NCBI GenBank assembly: GCA_004026145.2
Contig: CP034979.1
Location: 11,387,485-11,451,484, forward strand
Reading direction: 5' to 3'
Source: Takifugu bimaculatus
Taxonomy: Eukaryota > Chordata > Actinopteri > Tetraodontiformes > Tetraodontidae
DNA: 64,000 bases
Numbering within the stretch: the first letter of the stretch is position 1; each line of letters starts with the position of its first letter. This document shows positions 45,974 to 58,888 of this stretch, one piece after another. The translations under genes and the position numbers were made by a program. Below the pieces are notes generated by a model that saw only the letters and a program-made list of their open reading frames with translations, was not told the DNA's origin and did not search any database.

Positions 45974-48900
45974 AGCACACGTTTGGGGATTGCAGCTCAA
46001 ACAGAAGCCACTTTAATCTCTGTCCTTGAGAGTAATCTTGCCTGCGTACAAAATGGTTCACTTTATCAACTTGGTGGCAGCCTGCCCTGCCTGGAGTCGG
46101 CCATGTTTTCCTCGCAGCCGCTCGTAGAGAGCGAGCGTAGAAACGGGCTCCTTCAGGAGAGAACGAGTAAGAGGATATTTATGCTTTAGCACAGATCTGA
46201 CTCCCATCCCATATCCATAGATCGCCTTTCAAAGGCAGCCAAGGACGTGTTGATGACTACGGAGTTTTGGAGACAAAATGGAACCTGTGTTTTTCTGTTT
46301 TGTTTGTATTGATCTCTATGCTACAAGTTTACAAGTGAGGAATGAGGACGTTAAAATTTGAGTGTGTAGAGTTTAAAAACCATGCAGGTATAAGACGACA
46401 CAGCAAATAAATGGATTAGGAGGGTCTGTAGTGGAAGAACTATGGTGAGAGTCTCTTTGTATGTCACACTTTGGAATAGTTGCACAACTGGCTTGTAAAC
46501 ATTCCAAATTTAAAGCTGGAGCAGGTCTGAAGTTTAGTTCCCAGCTTGGTATTCCAACGAGGGTGCCAGCTGACGGGCTGATCCTCCCGCCTGCTGCCAA
46601 ATTGGCCCCTTTGACTTGTGAAACCGGTGCAGACGGCGTGACGTCGCTGGCGTGTTAAACCCAAGTGCGACTCGCTAAACCTCGCGCATCTGGCCAGAAA
46701 TGCAAGCTTAGATGAGCCAGGGAGGAAAACAAAGCAAATATTTTGCACAGTCTGAGAAGAACTGGAAGCTCTGACTGGCGTTGGAAATGGCTCGAGAACA
46801 CGGCTCCCAGCGAACACAGAGCGGCATTTTTCCTGCGATTTTACCCACCTATTAAAAGAAAAGCTGTGAGAAGAACCTGAGGGGGAGAACAGCTGATGAT
46901 GCAGCCCCGGACCGGCGCCTCTCACCTCTCAACACATCTGCGTGTACTGCTGGTTGCAGCTTTTCACAACTGAACCAACTAAATTAACGTCGAAGTCATT
47001 GTTTTTTCCTCTGACTTCCTGTCAGATTTGATGAGATAAAAGCATTTGGAATTGAACTAATAGCACCTTTTCCCCCCTGAGAGCTTCAGACTGTGCGATG
47101 ACGGCCTGTTCCGCTGGCGGCTGAAGCCCATCGTTAGCCTCTGTGTCCGGGGCTGCCAGGATAAACTGGGTTAAAGAAAACACGCACACAAGCTGGTTGA
47201 GGCCGCCTTCGAAATCAGGTCATCAGCGTGACAGAGCGCATGTGAGACTGTGCTTTTGGAGCAGACCTGCTCCCGGTCGGCCCCCATCCCACGACAATAG
47301 ACGAGTCGGGGTCCCGCTCGTGCGGCCGTTGATCCCAGTTATACGTCACAGAAGTTGGAGCTCAACTTGGTATGTGTGTGTATCTGCCCCCTGCTGCAAC
47401 GGCATCTAAATTTAGAATGACATTTAAGTGTGAACGAACGTTATCGCACAATGATTTATCCCTCAGAGAGCTGTGGGGGAGGTCAGCGCCTTTTGCAATT
47501 GAAAACTTAGCGAAACAGGCCCCATATTCTTGAAAATTTCCGATCTATTCGGAGTGCTAACAGCGGGACATTCGTCCGGTGTTGGTTTCAGCCGGAGCTG
47601 TGGGGGCTTTTCTTCTGTGAAGGGAGCCCGAGAGTCCTCGTGCGAAGCTGGACAAACTGAAGGGTACGGGTGGCGACGCGCACGTTCAGGAGGGCGCGCG
47701 AGGGACCGTTGGTGTCTCGAGCATCTGCTGTGAACAAATGAGCGATTGTTCTCTGTTGTTACTCAGGCAGCAGGTGCCCAAGAGGCGCGGTGAGCGAAAT
47801 ATTAAAATATCGGATCAGACGTCATGAGCTGGTGTCATCTGCGTGTTGGCGTCATGAGCTGCTCTGTGCACGAGTCCTGTGAGTCATCTCATTCTGTGGT
47901 TTATTTTGAAGATTTGGACATTCAGAGAGAAAAATTAAGCAATCCTTTACTCCTGCAATGACCGTCATCCAGTTCCTCATACAATCAAGCAGCTGATAAA
48001 AACGTCCTCGGCTATAACGACCATTTAACAAATCAAAGATGTCTCTTAAATGGAAATTATATAAATCTTTAGAATTCAGCTTTTTTTCTGCCCATACAAA
48101 CTCTCACCCCGAACCAAAGCCGGTTAACCTACCGGCTCTCCCGACAGAGACAGGACATCACGTAGGAACCACGCGTCACACCGACTTACCGCCCAGGAGG
48201 GCGCCGTTCACAAAGGGAGAGAGGCAGCGAACGAGGAGGAGACACGCTGGCATCAATAGGATGACAGGACCAAACAAAGGGGCTTTCACAGGCGTCACAA
48301 TGGAGCGTGAAAAATCAAGGTGGGCAACACAGAGGACGGCGTGACAGCCAAAAACTCTTTGAGGCAACCTCCATCTCCGGATTTCATACACCTTTGACCA
48401 TTTTTGTCATGGAATGATCGCGAAAATTATCCTTTTGACCTTGTTTACGTGGTTTTTCTGTCATCTTAAACAATTCAGAAAGTAACTCAACAAGAAGATA
48501 GTCAAGAAGATTAACCTGGTTCTTCCACTTGAACAATTAGCTTTTCCTTGCGTGTGCTGTCCAAATGAAGGATTTCCTGCACAGTCTGGGGGGGATAAAG
48601 TGAAGGGAGGAATAACTCTGGGAGAGAGGGCCCCAGATACAGAGCCTGTGGAGATGAAGCGACCTGGCGTCTTCACAGGACTTTAATATGTTTTAAGGCT
48701 TTCATCAATGGCCAGAGCTTGGCTTGAAGTATCGTTTCAGGTCGATGGACATACGTGGCAGAGCATAGGAGAGAAACTCCGGTGTGGGGGAGAAGAGGGA
48801 TGCAGGAAGGAGTGGCTAAGGTCACGCGTTCACCTCCTTCCACGGTCAGTGCTCCAGGCTCGGTGATCATTAGGAAAACAGGAGAGCGGTCGCAGGCAGA

Positions 48901-51900
48901 GAGATGGATAGCTCTGTTAGCCGTGGCAGAGGAAGCCGCAAACAGGCCACAACTGTAGCACCCTCGTGGCCGAGAGACTTAGAGAGAGCAGGGAGAGAGA
49001 GAGAGAGCACTAATAAAGATGAATTGGAAGCAGGAGTAAGAATGGTGAGGTTATGCAAAGACTTATTACATCATGTACTTGTGCAGCTTTTCCTTTGCAC
49101 CAGGAAGCATCGTGCACCCGCATCTGCTATATATTGTGCACGCTCGTCATCGGAAAGGAAACAGCTGACAAAACGTACGAATCAAACGTTGTGGAGAAGC
49201 TGATTGTCTGTGTGCATGCACATTCCTGAATGGTGTAGAGGTGAACGTCTCAGGGCCGGCCGCTTGTTTTGATTAGAAATATTGAAGAATAGAAATATAA
49301 AGGCAGTTTTAGAGAAGGAAGGCAAAGGTCGCCACGGCAGGTCAGGTCACCAATCATGTTTTCAATCAGGTGGGGTTGTTGTTTGGAATTCTGCCTTTTC
49401 TTTTAAGACATTCTCATCATCAGCCTTTCCCTCGTGACCTTTGACCTCTCGGTATGGCGTGGGGTTTAGCAAGATAATAAAACCACTTTTTTTCGACCAC
49501 GACAACAGTCACGTGAGAGTGGATTTATTCAAAACACTGCGATATTACAGCTGCGGATCAGTGCGGAGCGCCTCCGGAGCAGGAGTAATGACGCTCCGCT
49601 ACAGTCTGAAGACAGCATATTAGCAGGCCAAATTATCTTGAGATTAGCTTCCACTTTTTAGATGTTGGAGAATTTAATCACCTCTGCAGTGTACGTCATG
49701 GAAGAGAGGTGGTTAAATACAGTATAATGAATTAGCCAAACTTCTGCTCTTAATGGTGTTTGATTGATTCACAGTAATAAATCCCACAACGAGCAAGATG
49801 TGAATATTAGACTTTGGAAACTGGTGGCTAATGGTTGTAGCTGTGTTGCTTCCTGGCGTAATTTTATGCTTTAATTTATACCTTATCCAACTATCGAGGA
49901 AGTGTCTTTATTTTGTTGCCCTCAGACCTTAAAGCACATTTTAGAAAGCAAGTGTACGAGCACTTGGTTACGCAGGGCATACAATATTATGTTTAAACTA
50001 ACAGAATATAAAGGATATGCAGGTAGAACATCAGTGATAATACTGGATTACTGCCTCTAACTCACTGTTAAAGATGAATTAGCACTTCCAGCTGTTCCTC
50101 TCTTGCAAAACCACATAATTATTTTAAACGCTTAGCATGGGATGTGTTTACGATGTGTTCGCTCTCAGCAGGAAATTGGAAAAACAAAATATATAATGTC
50201 TTCTCTAAATGTCATATTGTATCTTATTACTACAACCACTAATCTCTATCTCATCAGCTTTTAATCCCTCCTGATTAAAAACTAAAAGGTCTCTCACCAT
50301 ATTCATAGTTTTCAGATGGTGTGTGGTAGGTGGTTGCTATAGAAATAGACTGGATGGAAAATAGCCTGGTTGTATAAACTGTGACGAGAACCTGAGGCTT
50401 CATTTTTTGACTAAACAACAGCGCGAAAAACCTACGTTATGTTGCAGAATCAAGCACAGGATTAACACAGTAAAGAATTCTGGCCCTTCCTTTGGACACT
50501 AATCCTGTTTCTTTTGCAGGAATCGCGCTGACACGGCAAAACGGGGCAGTTTTTACGGTTGTTAAATTCGCCGGGGCAGAGGGGTCGAACGCTCGTGCGG
50601 ATATTTGCAATCGAAGCGCCTCGACAAAACCGTGGAGACGAATGAGTTTGAGAGTTCTAAGATACAGCAAGTGAGAGCCGCAGAAACCAGCAGAAACCAC
50701 AGCGACCTGTGTCCCCGCCTGCAGGACAATGGGGACCCGCCAGTCTGGCTCCGGCTGCTCTCCCAGGCCTCAGGTCAACACACCTCGGTGGGCTCTGCCT
50801 TTCATGACAACAGGTCCCAGGAGGCGCGTTTGCAGCCTACAAGACCAATGTTGTCGGTGTGTTGTTCTCTCATGTCTCAGTATCCTTAGCTGATCTATTT
50901 TGCTGATCCTGTGTCACAATTACGCTTAATCTGCAACCTGAATCTTGAGGAATGACGCCCGCACTGAGGCGGTGAGGCCGTCTGTCTTATTAAACAGTGA
51001 AAAGGTGACGGTCGAGGACACTGTACAACCCCCCGAGGCCCACTGCAGGCGTCTCTGGCCAGCTCTTCTTTGCTGTTCCTTATCTGTCCCCCCTCGAGGT
51101 GACGCTCACCGCGGACGTGTCCTTTCTGTCCCACCGCTGCTGCTTTGATAAAGACGCCGCTTCACCGAGGAGCCTCTGGAAATTCATCTAATCTTATTTT
51201 TAGTGAGCCGAAATTCAAACTTCTTTTATTATGAAGTTACTTAGATCATTCTTTGAGTATTTAAAGCGTATATATCGTTTTTTTCATCACGTTGGAGCCG
51301 TTCTGTCGACAGTGGTTCAAACAAAAATCATTGGGTTTTACTTTAATCCCAGTACAGCTCTATATATGAGAGTACTGTGGTGTCAAGGTCTGTCCCAGGA
51401 GGTTCTGCTTGAGTGGATTCACTTCCAGGAACGACTATTTGTGTGGGGCGAAAAAGAGCGAAAGGAAGAAATGAAGCAAACGAGAGAGGAGAGCCTTTAA
51501 CAGTAGGTGAGATTGTTGAGCTGACCATTCGCTTCTATCAGCACCAATTTCTTGGCGTGAAACTTCACTTGCAGACGTCTTGATTGTGCCGCCGCTCGTG
51601 TTGCCGCTGTGCAAAGATTCTCACATGCATGAATTCACTGTGAGCTCCCACTCTGCATAATTTGTGCGATCTGTCCCTTCAAATGACAGGAAGCTGCAGG
51701 GTGTGAGGGACATCAGTGATGTACATCACATCAGTCCAAGCCCTTCACCTGATGGTCAAATAACCCTTTTTGGGGGGGAATTCTGACTTTGGACCATTTA
51801 ATCGCAAAGAGACTTGATTTTAATGATTCATTCAATAATACATGTCATTATTATAACAGCGGGTCATAGGTCAGGGGTTAATGTGGTCTTATCCTTGCTG

Positions 51901-52216
51901 TAAGCATTTGCAACTGTAGTTCTTGGCGTTAGAACCGAACCGGAACACCTCCTGGACTCTCGGATGGCGGCGACCCTTTGGGTGGCAGCCTTTAATTGCG
52001 GCCGAAACTGGGATGTTCTGAGCCTGCTCTGCAAACATCAGCATCAAACAGTGACCCGCTGCTCTTTGATGCACCCCCAGCACGCATGGAGCCCGTCAAA
52101 AGAAAAATAAACCTGCTTCACTCCTAATCTTCATGCTTCAGTCAAAGCAGCAGCCTGTCTGCCTCACACGTGCAGCACGAACAGCAGCAGGAGCACGGAA
52201 CCCGGCAAGCAAAAGG
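45974..52216. other. Non-coding; CTCF-like motif and CpG patch
   Basis: On the minus strand 47384-47397 reads GCAGCAGGGGGCAG, one mismatch from the CTCF core. A CpG-dense patch covers about 47560-47720. GA-rich simple sequence is at 48990-49010. AT-rich unique DNA lies at 49620-50120. Open frames up to 153 codons (46464-46925 minus) show no domains. Confidence 0.4.
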
Positions 52217-52228
52217 TCCCCCCCCCCC
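52217..52228. repeat. Poly-C tract
   Basis: A short run of C, only a possible indel hotspot. Confidence 0.8.
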
Positions 52229-55200
52229 TTTTAATGAAAGGTTACACACTGACAGATTGACAGAAAAGAACATGTGCCAACAGTACACTCAGCCGTGGGA
52301 GAATCGAGTTATATACTGCTTATCAAATAAAGAAATCAAAGTCTTTCCCCTGCTGCACATCAATGCTGCAGGAGAGACGTTCTTTCATTTGTGGAAATCT
52401 TCTTTGAGCATCTTTACTCGTGCAACAGGGACTGTATATTTATTTTTACGGGTTTGTACGGGCGTAACAGCTTAACACAGCTTCTCTTCGCCGGTGCTGT
52501 TCTCTCGCACCGCGGGATGAACTGACAGGATGACCTTTCAGTCACTCAGCTGTTGGGAGCCGAGAGGAACGCTGTCAGGGAACAAGGCGAACCTTCCGAG
52601 TGCGTAAAGCAGCTCGATAACGATGCAGAGGTGATGTTCCGCCGCCGACGTAATTACGAGAATCCCACCAAAGGTGAACCCAAAGGTTTACAGTCAATTA
52701 AGTTCTAATCAAATTCATACACAGAAAACTCTTTTTCACCTCCTCCCTTATTAGCGAAATAAAAGGACAGAACGCCTCAGTCAGGCTGGATCACAGTCAT
52801 GGCCTCTTCGCCTGTGACATCAATGCATGGAAAAAGGGCACCGATGTACGGGAATTATGGAATAAGGTGTGATGAAGGATGCGCTGACACGCCGATGCTT
52901 CACATGTCAACACATGTGACACATAGACGATGCAACCTGTTGCCTCACCCTCATGCTGCACTTAAACAAAGCCAAAATATTTCCTCTATAAATTTCATCC
53001 ATCCAGCCTTTGCTTCAAACTAATTAAAAAACAAATTGCTATTTAAAAAAGGATATGGCTGCAGCTATCACGCCCCGCCAACAGGGGGCGCTCGTCTTCA
53101 TATACTATTAATGTAATCAACAGTCTCTTGCAGATGCTACGCAATAAAGTTGACGGATATACTCATAGAATACATCAGATTACTTTTGGATTGACCTCTG
53201 TTTCTGAGGATTTTTGATGAGTGACTAATTCGTGATGGATAACGTGTAACCACATCTCTAACGAACCCGTCACCTCTAAAGACAAAGGCAGCGATGTTGG
53301 AGTGACATGTAGCTCTGGTGTCATCCTGTGACTGCTGAATATGAATGCAAGCAGACAGTAGTTTTGACACTGGAGCCAGGCCAAATGATGAAGGGCAGAA
53401 CTAATGGATGCCTTAGGTCCATTTCCTTGTACATCGCTCGTTCTCAAGGTCATGCAGAGAGGCTTCGGAGCAGCGATAGGCTGCTTATCTTATCCTCTGG
53501 CAAGACCGGGTACCTCCATTAATCAAGCCCTGTTAGTTACAGCCGCAGCGCTCCGAGGAGCGAGTCAAGGCTCCTGTTTGCATGTAAACATATGCACATA
53601 CATTTGAGTTTTGCAAATTCAAGGTCTGTTCCGGGGGTGACTTTTCCGAATGTCGGTGAGGAGACACATGTTCTCACGTTTTAATCGTGCCTGCATATGT
53701 TTTAAACACGGTCAAAAGTTCCGGTGTGAGGACTGCCTTCACAACGAGACACAACATCACGCGTTAGCATTATGGATGGTGACTTCGCTGCCCTTTTCCT
53801 TCCTTTTCTGGTGCTGCTAGCTGCAGCTGGCTTCAATAATAATAACAGTGTAATAATTCACTGAGGCAGGGAGGTTATAGTCAACGACAACACTAATGCC
53901 CGGCTCTACCTTCTTCCTCCTGTCGCTGTCTGACAAGGTTTAGCTCCCAGATTACATCACTAAGCTCTCCTTTATTGTTTTTTCTATTTATAGAATTCGA
54001 TTCAGGGGGGGGTAAAAAAAAAATCGCCTCCTGCAGTGTTTAAAACAGGCCAGTGCACAGGAAATTTGTTTTACACTAGCTTTACCAGTATTACGTCATA
54101 TGTATAGACCACATATGTCTAACTGTGCTAACGTCATTAATAAGTATGTAAGGATCATAGTTAAGAGGAAGCCTTTACAGCCTCTACCTTATATGTCCAC
54201 ATAGGTAAATATTTCAAAAACGCTGCCCTGCTTTGCATCATTTAAGCGCTTCTTTCTAACCTTTGTGCATCACTTCTGCTCGTCTCGGACGTTCAGCAGC
54301 CAGCTGGTAATTGTTAAAAGTCTGGGCGCTCTATTATGGATGAGCAGGATCTGACATTCTCTCACCGCGTCGAGGTCTTTCACTGCAAAATTTCAACGGA
54401 GGTTCGCAACGGGCAGGGCTCGTTTGGCCCCCGTGCACGCCCCTTTGATCACACCTCCGCCATGACGGTCGGCGTGTGATCCTGCCTTAAGCTGACAGCG
54501 CTAAGCTTGGGGGTCTGTGTGCGGCTGCGGGGCCGCAGGGGGCCACATGGGAGAATGAGGTTGGGATGAGAGCAGATTAGCACGATGGCGGGACCTTCGG
54601 GTGCAGCGTGGCTGCGATCCTGAATTATGCACGGAAGACAGTGGCGTGCACGGAGCATCTCCCTCCCCAGCTCTGATCCTGATGAAACGCACGGTGGCGT
54701 CGACACAGCGCCACATGCATGCATTAAATGCACGGCTCCAGGAAATCGAATCACGTGGGTTGTTGCTGCCTAGCGTACGGAGCGCTAGCGTCCTTTGGTG
54801 AAAAATAACGCGAGAAAACAGGAGGCAGGCGGTCAGAGATGGACGGTGCTGGTGGACATGAAAGAAGCGGCGAAGACTTTAAAAGAGCTGAAGGAGCTGA
54901 CTATCCTCGGATGTCCTTCAGGGATGTCATAGCCAAGCCTTAATGGAGAGGATGTGTCCCTGTAAAAGCTTTCGCTCCAGCAGAGAGGCTTCGAAAACAG
55001 CTCATGCAGAACTCCCAGGGTTCTGTCGGTGGTGCTGAGCAAAATACTTTAACTCGGAAGAAAAAAAAAAAAGAAAAATTCCAGTTTTTGTGTCATTAGC
55101 TGGCAGTCTGACCCCACTTCCCCCGTCCCAGTCTCTGTGCATCTGGCTGGGTTTCAACGCCAAAACTGTGACTCACGTTCACATTTTGTGGCAACAGCCG

Positions 55201-56116
55201 TTCCCTCTTTAAGGCCTTTTGTCCTTGTCGAATGACGGCTCTGATGGCCCAAGTGCGAGGAGCTCTGCATCTGGGCCCATCTTCTGCTGAGAGACGGGGA
55301 GCCACTAATCTGCTCCAGCAGATGCCGTTTACATCACGAGACGGGCTTAATGTCCTTTTGTTTACCCAGCTCGTCTGTCAACCAGAGAGGAAGTAAAGTA
55401 GGTTGAGCCTCTTTCATCTGGCATGAGACACACCACCAATTACAGATACAGCCGATACCAACCGGAGCCCCAGTTTGTGTCCAGAAGCTTCACGGACGAT
55501 CGCCTTTGCTTCAAAAATTAGAGTAATGAAGATCTGACAATATTGAGCAGCGACCACACAAATAACGTTATTGTGAGCTGTTCCAGCCTTTCGCCGCCAG
55601 TGGAGAAGCATCAAGGGAGCTGCAGGATCCTACAGTTGCACTTGACCTAAAGGCAACAGAGCAGTTGGCAGTACTGGATGGGGAGCCTGTTGTCATGAGA
55701 ACACAGAAGAGTCTGTGGGAGCCGGGGGGCCTGCCCGCCTTCATTAGATGCAATAGCAAGAGGGCTTTGTGTGGATCTAGCAAAGATTAATTGGCTTCCA
55801 GTGATCTCGTAAAAACGCCACATTGTCGTGCGGAGTAATTACTATTGAAACTTTAAAGCAAGCGCTACTTTTATGATCCCAAAGCACCCTGGGTACCTAT
55901 CCACAACTACAGGTGCTTTAGTCTATTTTCTTGCGTGTAATGCTTTAAACATAGGAGACATTTTTGTAAAGGAAAGCAGAGCCCCCCCCCCCCTAAAAAA
56001 AGTCAGCTGTCAGTCAATGTATTGCCCCAATGTATTCCCTTTGGCTGCACGCCCAGTCAAAATTTCTTGGGCATGTCACACTCGCCGACGCCTCAGGTGT
56101 CTGCAGGCATCAAGCC
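52229..56116. other. Non-coding; CTCF-like motif
   Basis: CCAACAGGGGGCGC (53078-53091, plus strand) fits the CTCF core with one mismatch. A small inverted repeat TCACATGT/ACATGTGA is at 52900-52919. No gene was recognised. Confidence 0.4.
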
Positions 56117-56194
56117 CGGCCTCTAATAGCGCCCTTCCCTTTCTATCTGAAGGCAGCACGATGGGTTCAGCCTGCAGATAGCTATTAGAGGCCG
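56117..56194 (+). repeat. Two-stem inverted repeat (possible RNA or DNA hairpin)
   Basis: The outer arms CGGCCTCTAATAGC (56117-56130) and its exact reverse complement (56181-56194) enclose a second pair, CTATCTGAAGGC (56143-56154) and GCCTGCAGATAG (56170-56181), with 11 of 12 bases complementary. The inner and outer right arms abut (they share base 56181), while the left arms are separated by 12 unpaired bases; the terminal loop has about 15 bases. The large one-sided bulge is unusual for a microRNA precursor. Confidence 0.7.
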
Positions 56195-58731
56195 TGCCCC
56201 TCAAATTTCCAATCCCTCTTGATAACAATAATCTAAACAGACTACAGCCACTGGAGCAAATAAACAATTAACCCCCACACTCAGCCACAAGCCCGGGCGC
56301 TCCCATCTGCTTTCAGACCTGTTATTATACAATCACTATCCCCTCCCCTCTGGAACTGGCTTTTTTTTTCTTTTCTTTTTTTTCAATTTTCTCTCTTGTC
56401 AATAAATTGAACGCATCGAGGATACGAGAGCGATTCCAGCAGGATAATTTGTTTTTTCATGAAACAATAGTTTGAATGTGGTCATGTGAGCACCTGCGCT
56501 TGTTTCCTGGACGCCCGTATATTAAAATGTTGCACATAAACCCTGTTTTGACTCAAGGATTCCTCATTGGGCAAATGCAGGGATTCGGGACGGCTTCAAC
56601 GCGCTACTAGCAGAGTGGCTAACAGTCATTTTATGGTAATCTGCCTTTAATGCAGTTAAAACGGGCATTTGGCTCAGGTCTTTAATTACAAGGGCACTTT
56701 AAACGAAAAGTTAATGTCAATGTTTTGGCAATTTAAAATGGATTGCTCATGTCTTCGTGCATGCGGCCCTCTTTAATCCGAAATGATTGTCATTAGAGCC
56801 GTTCTGAACTAAAAACTCCCCATCACCATTTTAGTAGCTTATGTTTCATTCTCAAATCAGCGCTCTGCACTCAGCCTCCGGCTTCCCCGACTGCTGTTGG
56901 ACATTATTTATTGACTTAATGGTCCATTAAGAGTCAACAAAGTGCACGTCCCATTTTAACATGTGAAATTGATGCAGTATACTTATTTACTAATGAGTGA
57001 ATGTGAGACGGTCGTTCATCATCTCAAGCTAGTCACAGTGTAATGATGAACAGTTTTTACGCACAGCAAATGTGTAATTACGTTTGTTTTTTTGAAAGGG
57101 GGGAATTCTTTGGATTTTTAGTGGCTGCTTTTAAAGTGAAACCAAAACAATGCAGAGGGAAGGAACAAAAGAGGTTGTGAAGTGTTTCTCTCCCGGAGCA
57201 CGACGGATGTGAATCTGAAAGAGCCGCCTGATCATAAAGGCTGTCGTTACTGCTGCCGAGGCTTTAGCTCCAGGGCTCTTCTGGCTCAGAGATGTTAGGG
57301 AGACGCTCTCAAAGCCTCATTTCATCTTTTCGGAGTGAAATCAAATGTGGAGATTTTTCATTGTGTTTTCCTTTGGTCAGCCGCTCTGCTCCGAACACAC
57401 AACAACTTTGCATTTCCAAGGGAAATGTCCTGTTTTTATTCTTTCGGCGGCGTTGGTGATATTTTGTTTACACTTCCTCAGCAGATGTCTCCTCCGTACC
57501 CGCGTCGGCTTCATGTAATTGCGTAGTGATCGACTGTAAAACCGGTATAATCTCAGCGCTGGTGTTCGATCCCATCAAACGTCTCAGCCCGTCTGTCTCC
57601 TGAAGTTTTCTCCTTCATCACAACATTCAGCCCCCCCCCCCAAAAGAAGCAAATTAACATCTCTCCAGGAAAGTGAAAATGAGTGTGCACTGATGTTGGC
57701 AGGAAATTCCCTTCTGACGGAGCGCGAGAAGCTGTGGCAGCCACAGGCCGCGCTGGATCTTTTAGGGCCATTTCTTTCTTTAGTTTTGTGCCAGCTGATC
57801 ATGAGTCCTTTACTGCATCAGTAATATGCCGACCCAGAAGTGTTCTGTGGAAAACGTCCACCAGCAGAACAAAGTTCACAATAGTTGGACTTACGAGTGA
57901 TTTAGCGCCTCAAAGCGCAGCGAAACCAATCCGATCCCATTCCGCAGTCCCTGAAGATGCAATAATGCAGGGTTGGAAGTGACAAAAGCAGCTAATTCAT
58001 ACATTCTGGGAGGCAAAAGCTGACTTTTACACCCAAATTTGTGTCCTGGTGACACCAGGAATGTGTGCTAGCCAACTTTCTTATGCTAGCAACACCTTCT
58101 GCCTCGACCAGCAGAAGCATTTGTTAGATTTTCTTTTCCCTTTTTGTTCTTCTTATACGAGCAGGGTTGCTGAAAAATTGTATTATTCTAGACATATGTT
58201 CACGAACCATAGCTGGCACTAGCGCTCTTATTCTGAAAATCAACTGGATCCATCATACAGTTTGCACAGGAAGTTCCTGCAGCAGCATCCAAGAAAAAAG
58301 AGAGTTAAAAACCCCAAAACTAATTATGTTTTTCATCCATTTGCACGTGTTGTGTTGCATAATCCTCTGTCTGCTGGCGTAGGGTGAGCTGGGGAGGAAA
58401 CCCATGAATAATTGAAGTGGAACCGGAAAAAGGAGCAAGACCGTTGAAGTAGCAACTGCAACAATATCAACCTTCCGGGAGGTTCCCGTCATTGAAGTTG
58501 GTTTTTCCGTCTCAAACTCAGAGATGAAATAAACCTCCTTAGTGTGCGTGGGGCGTCATAGGTCCGTCCTCGGAGGGGTCATGTGCTGTCAAAACCTTTG
58601 TGCCCATTGTCAGGAGCGACGCCATGGCTCCGTGAGCATGCTGCACCGGCGCCGTGTAAGTGTCAGTCACTTCGGTGTGTGAATCGGAGGGGCTCTGCCT
58701 TTGTGTGGAGCACAGACGCCACATTTCAACA
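56195..58731. other. Non-coding; candidate regulatory block
   Basis: The block 56380-57060 is long, AT-rich and free of simple repeats, with many AATTA, TTTAAT and ATTTAAA motifs (for example CTTTAATTACAAGG near 56680). It resembles a conserved non-coding element, but conservation could not be tested. No gene was recognised. Confidence 0.35.
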
Positions 58732-58888
58732 CTCGCACGGCAGTATGGATCCACAGAAATTTCCCCTTTTACCGTCGTAAATGAAACAATCAAATGACTT
58801 CTGCAATTAATAAGGTTTTTTTTTTGTTCAGCTCAACACAAGCTGCAGGAGGAGATTGTTGGGGGGAGGATCCATACTGCCGTGCGAG
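58732..58888. repeat. Perfect 21-bp inverted repeat with 115-nt spacer
   Basis: The 21 bases at 58732-58752 (beginning CTCGCACGG, ending GGATCC) recur exactly in reverse complement at 58868-58888. No target-site duplication is visible outside the arms, so a miniature transposon is possible but unproven. The spacer contains a poly-T run near 58818. Confidence 0.9.

Noticed and set aside
46464..46925. 153-codon minus-strand open frame in the desert
   Set aside because: No domain, signal or family similarity is seen, composition is like the surrounding DNA, and there is no splice-consistent partner.
56117..56194. MicroRNA gene
   Set aside because: The 12-base one-sided bulge and the short inner stem do not fit a standard precursor; it is kept only as an unexplained hairpin.
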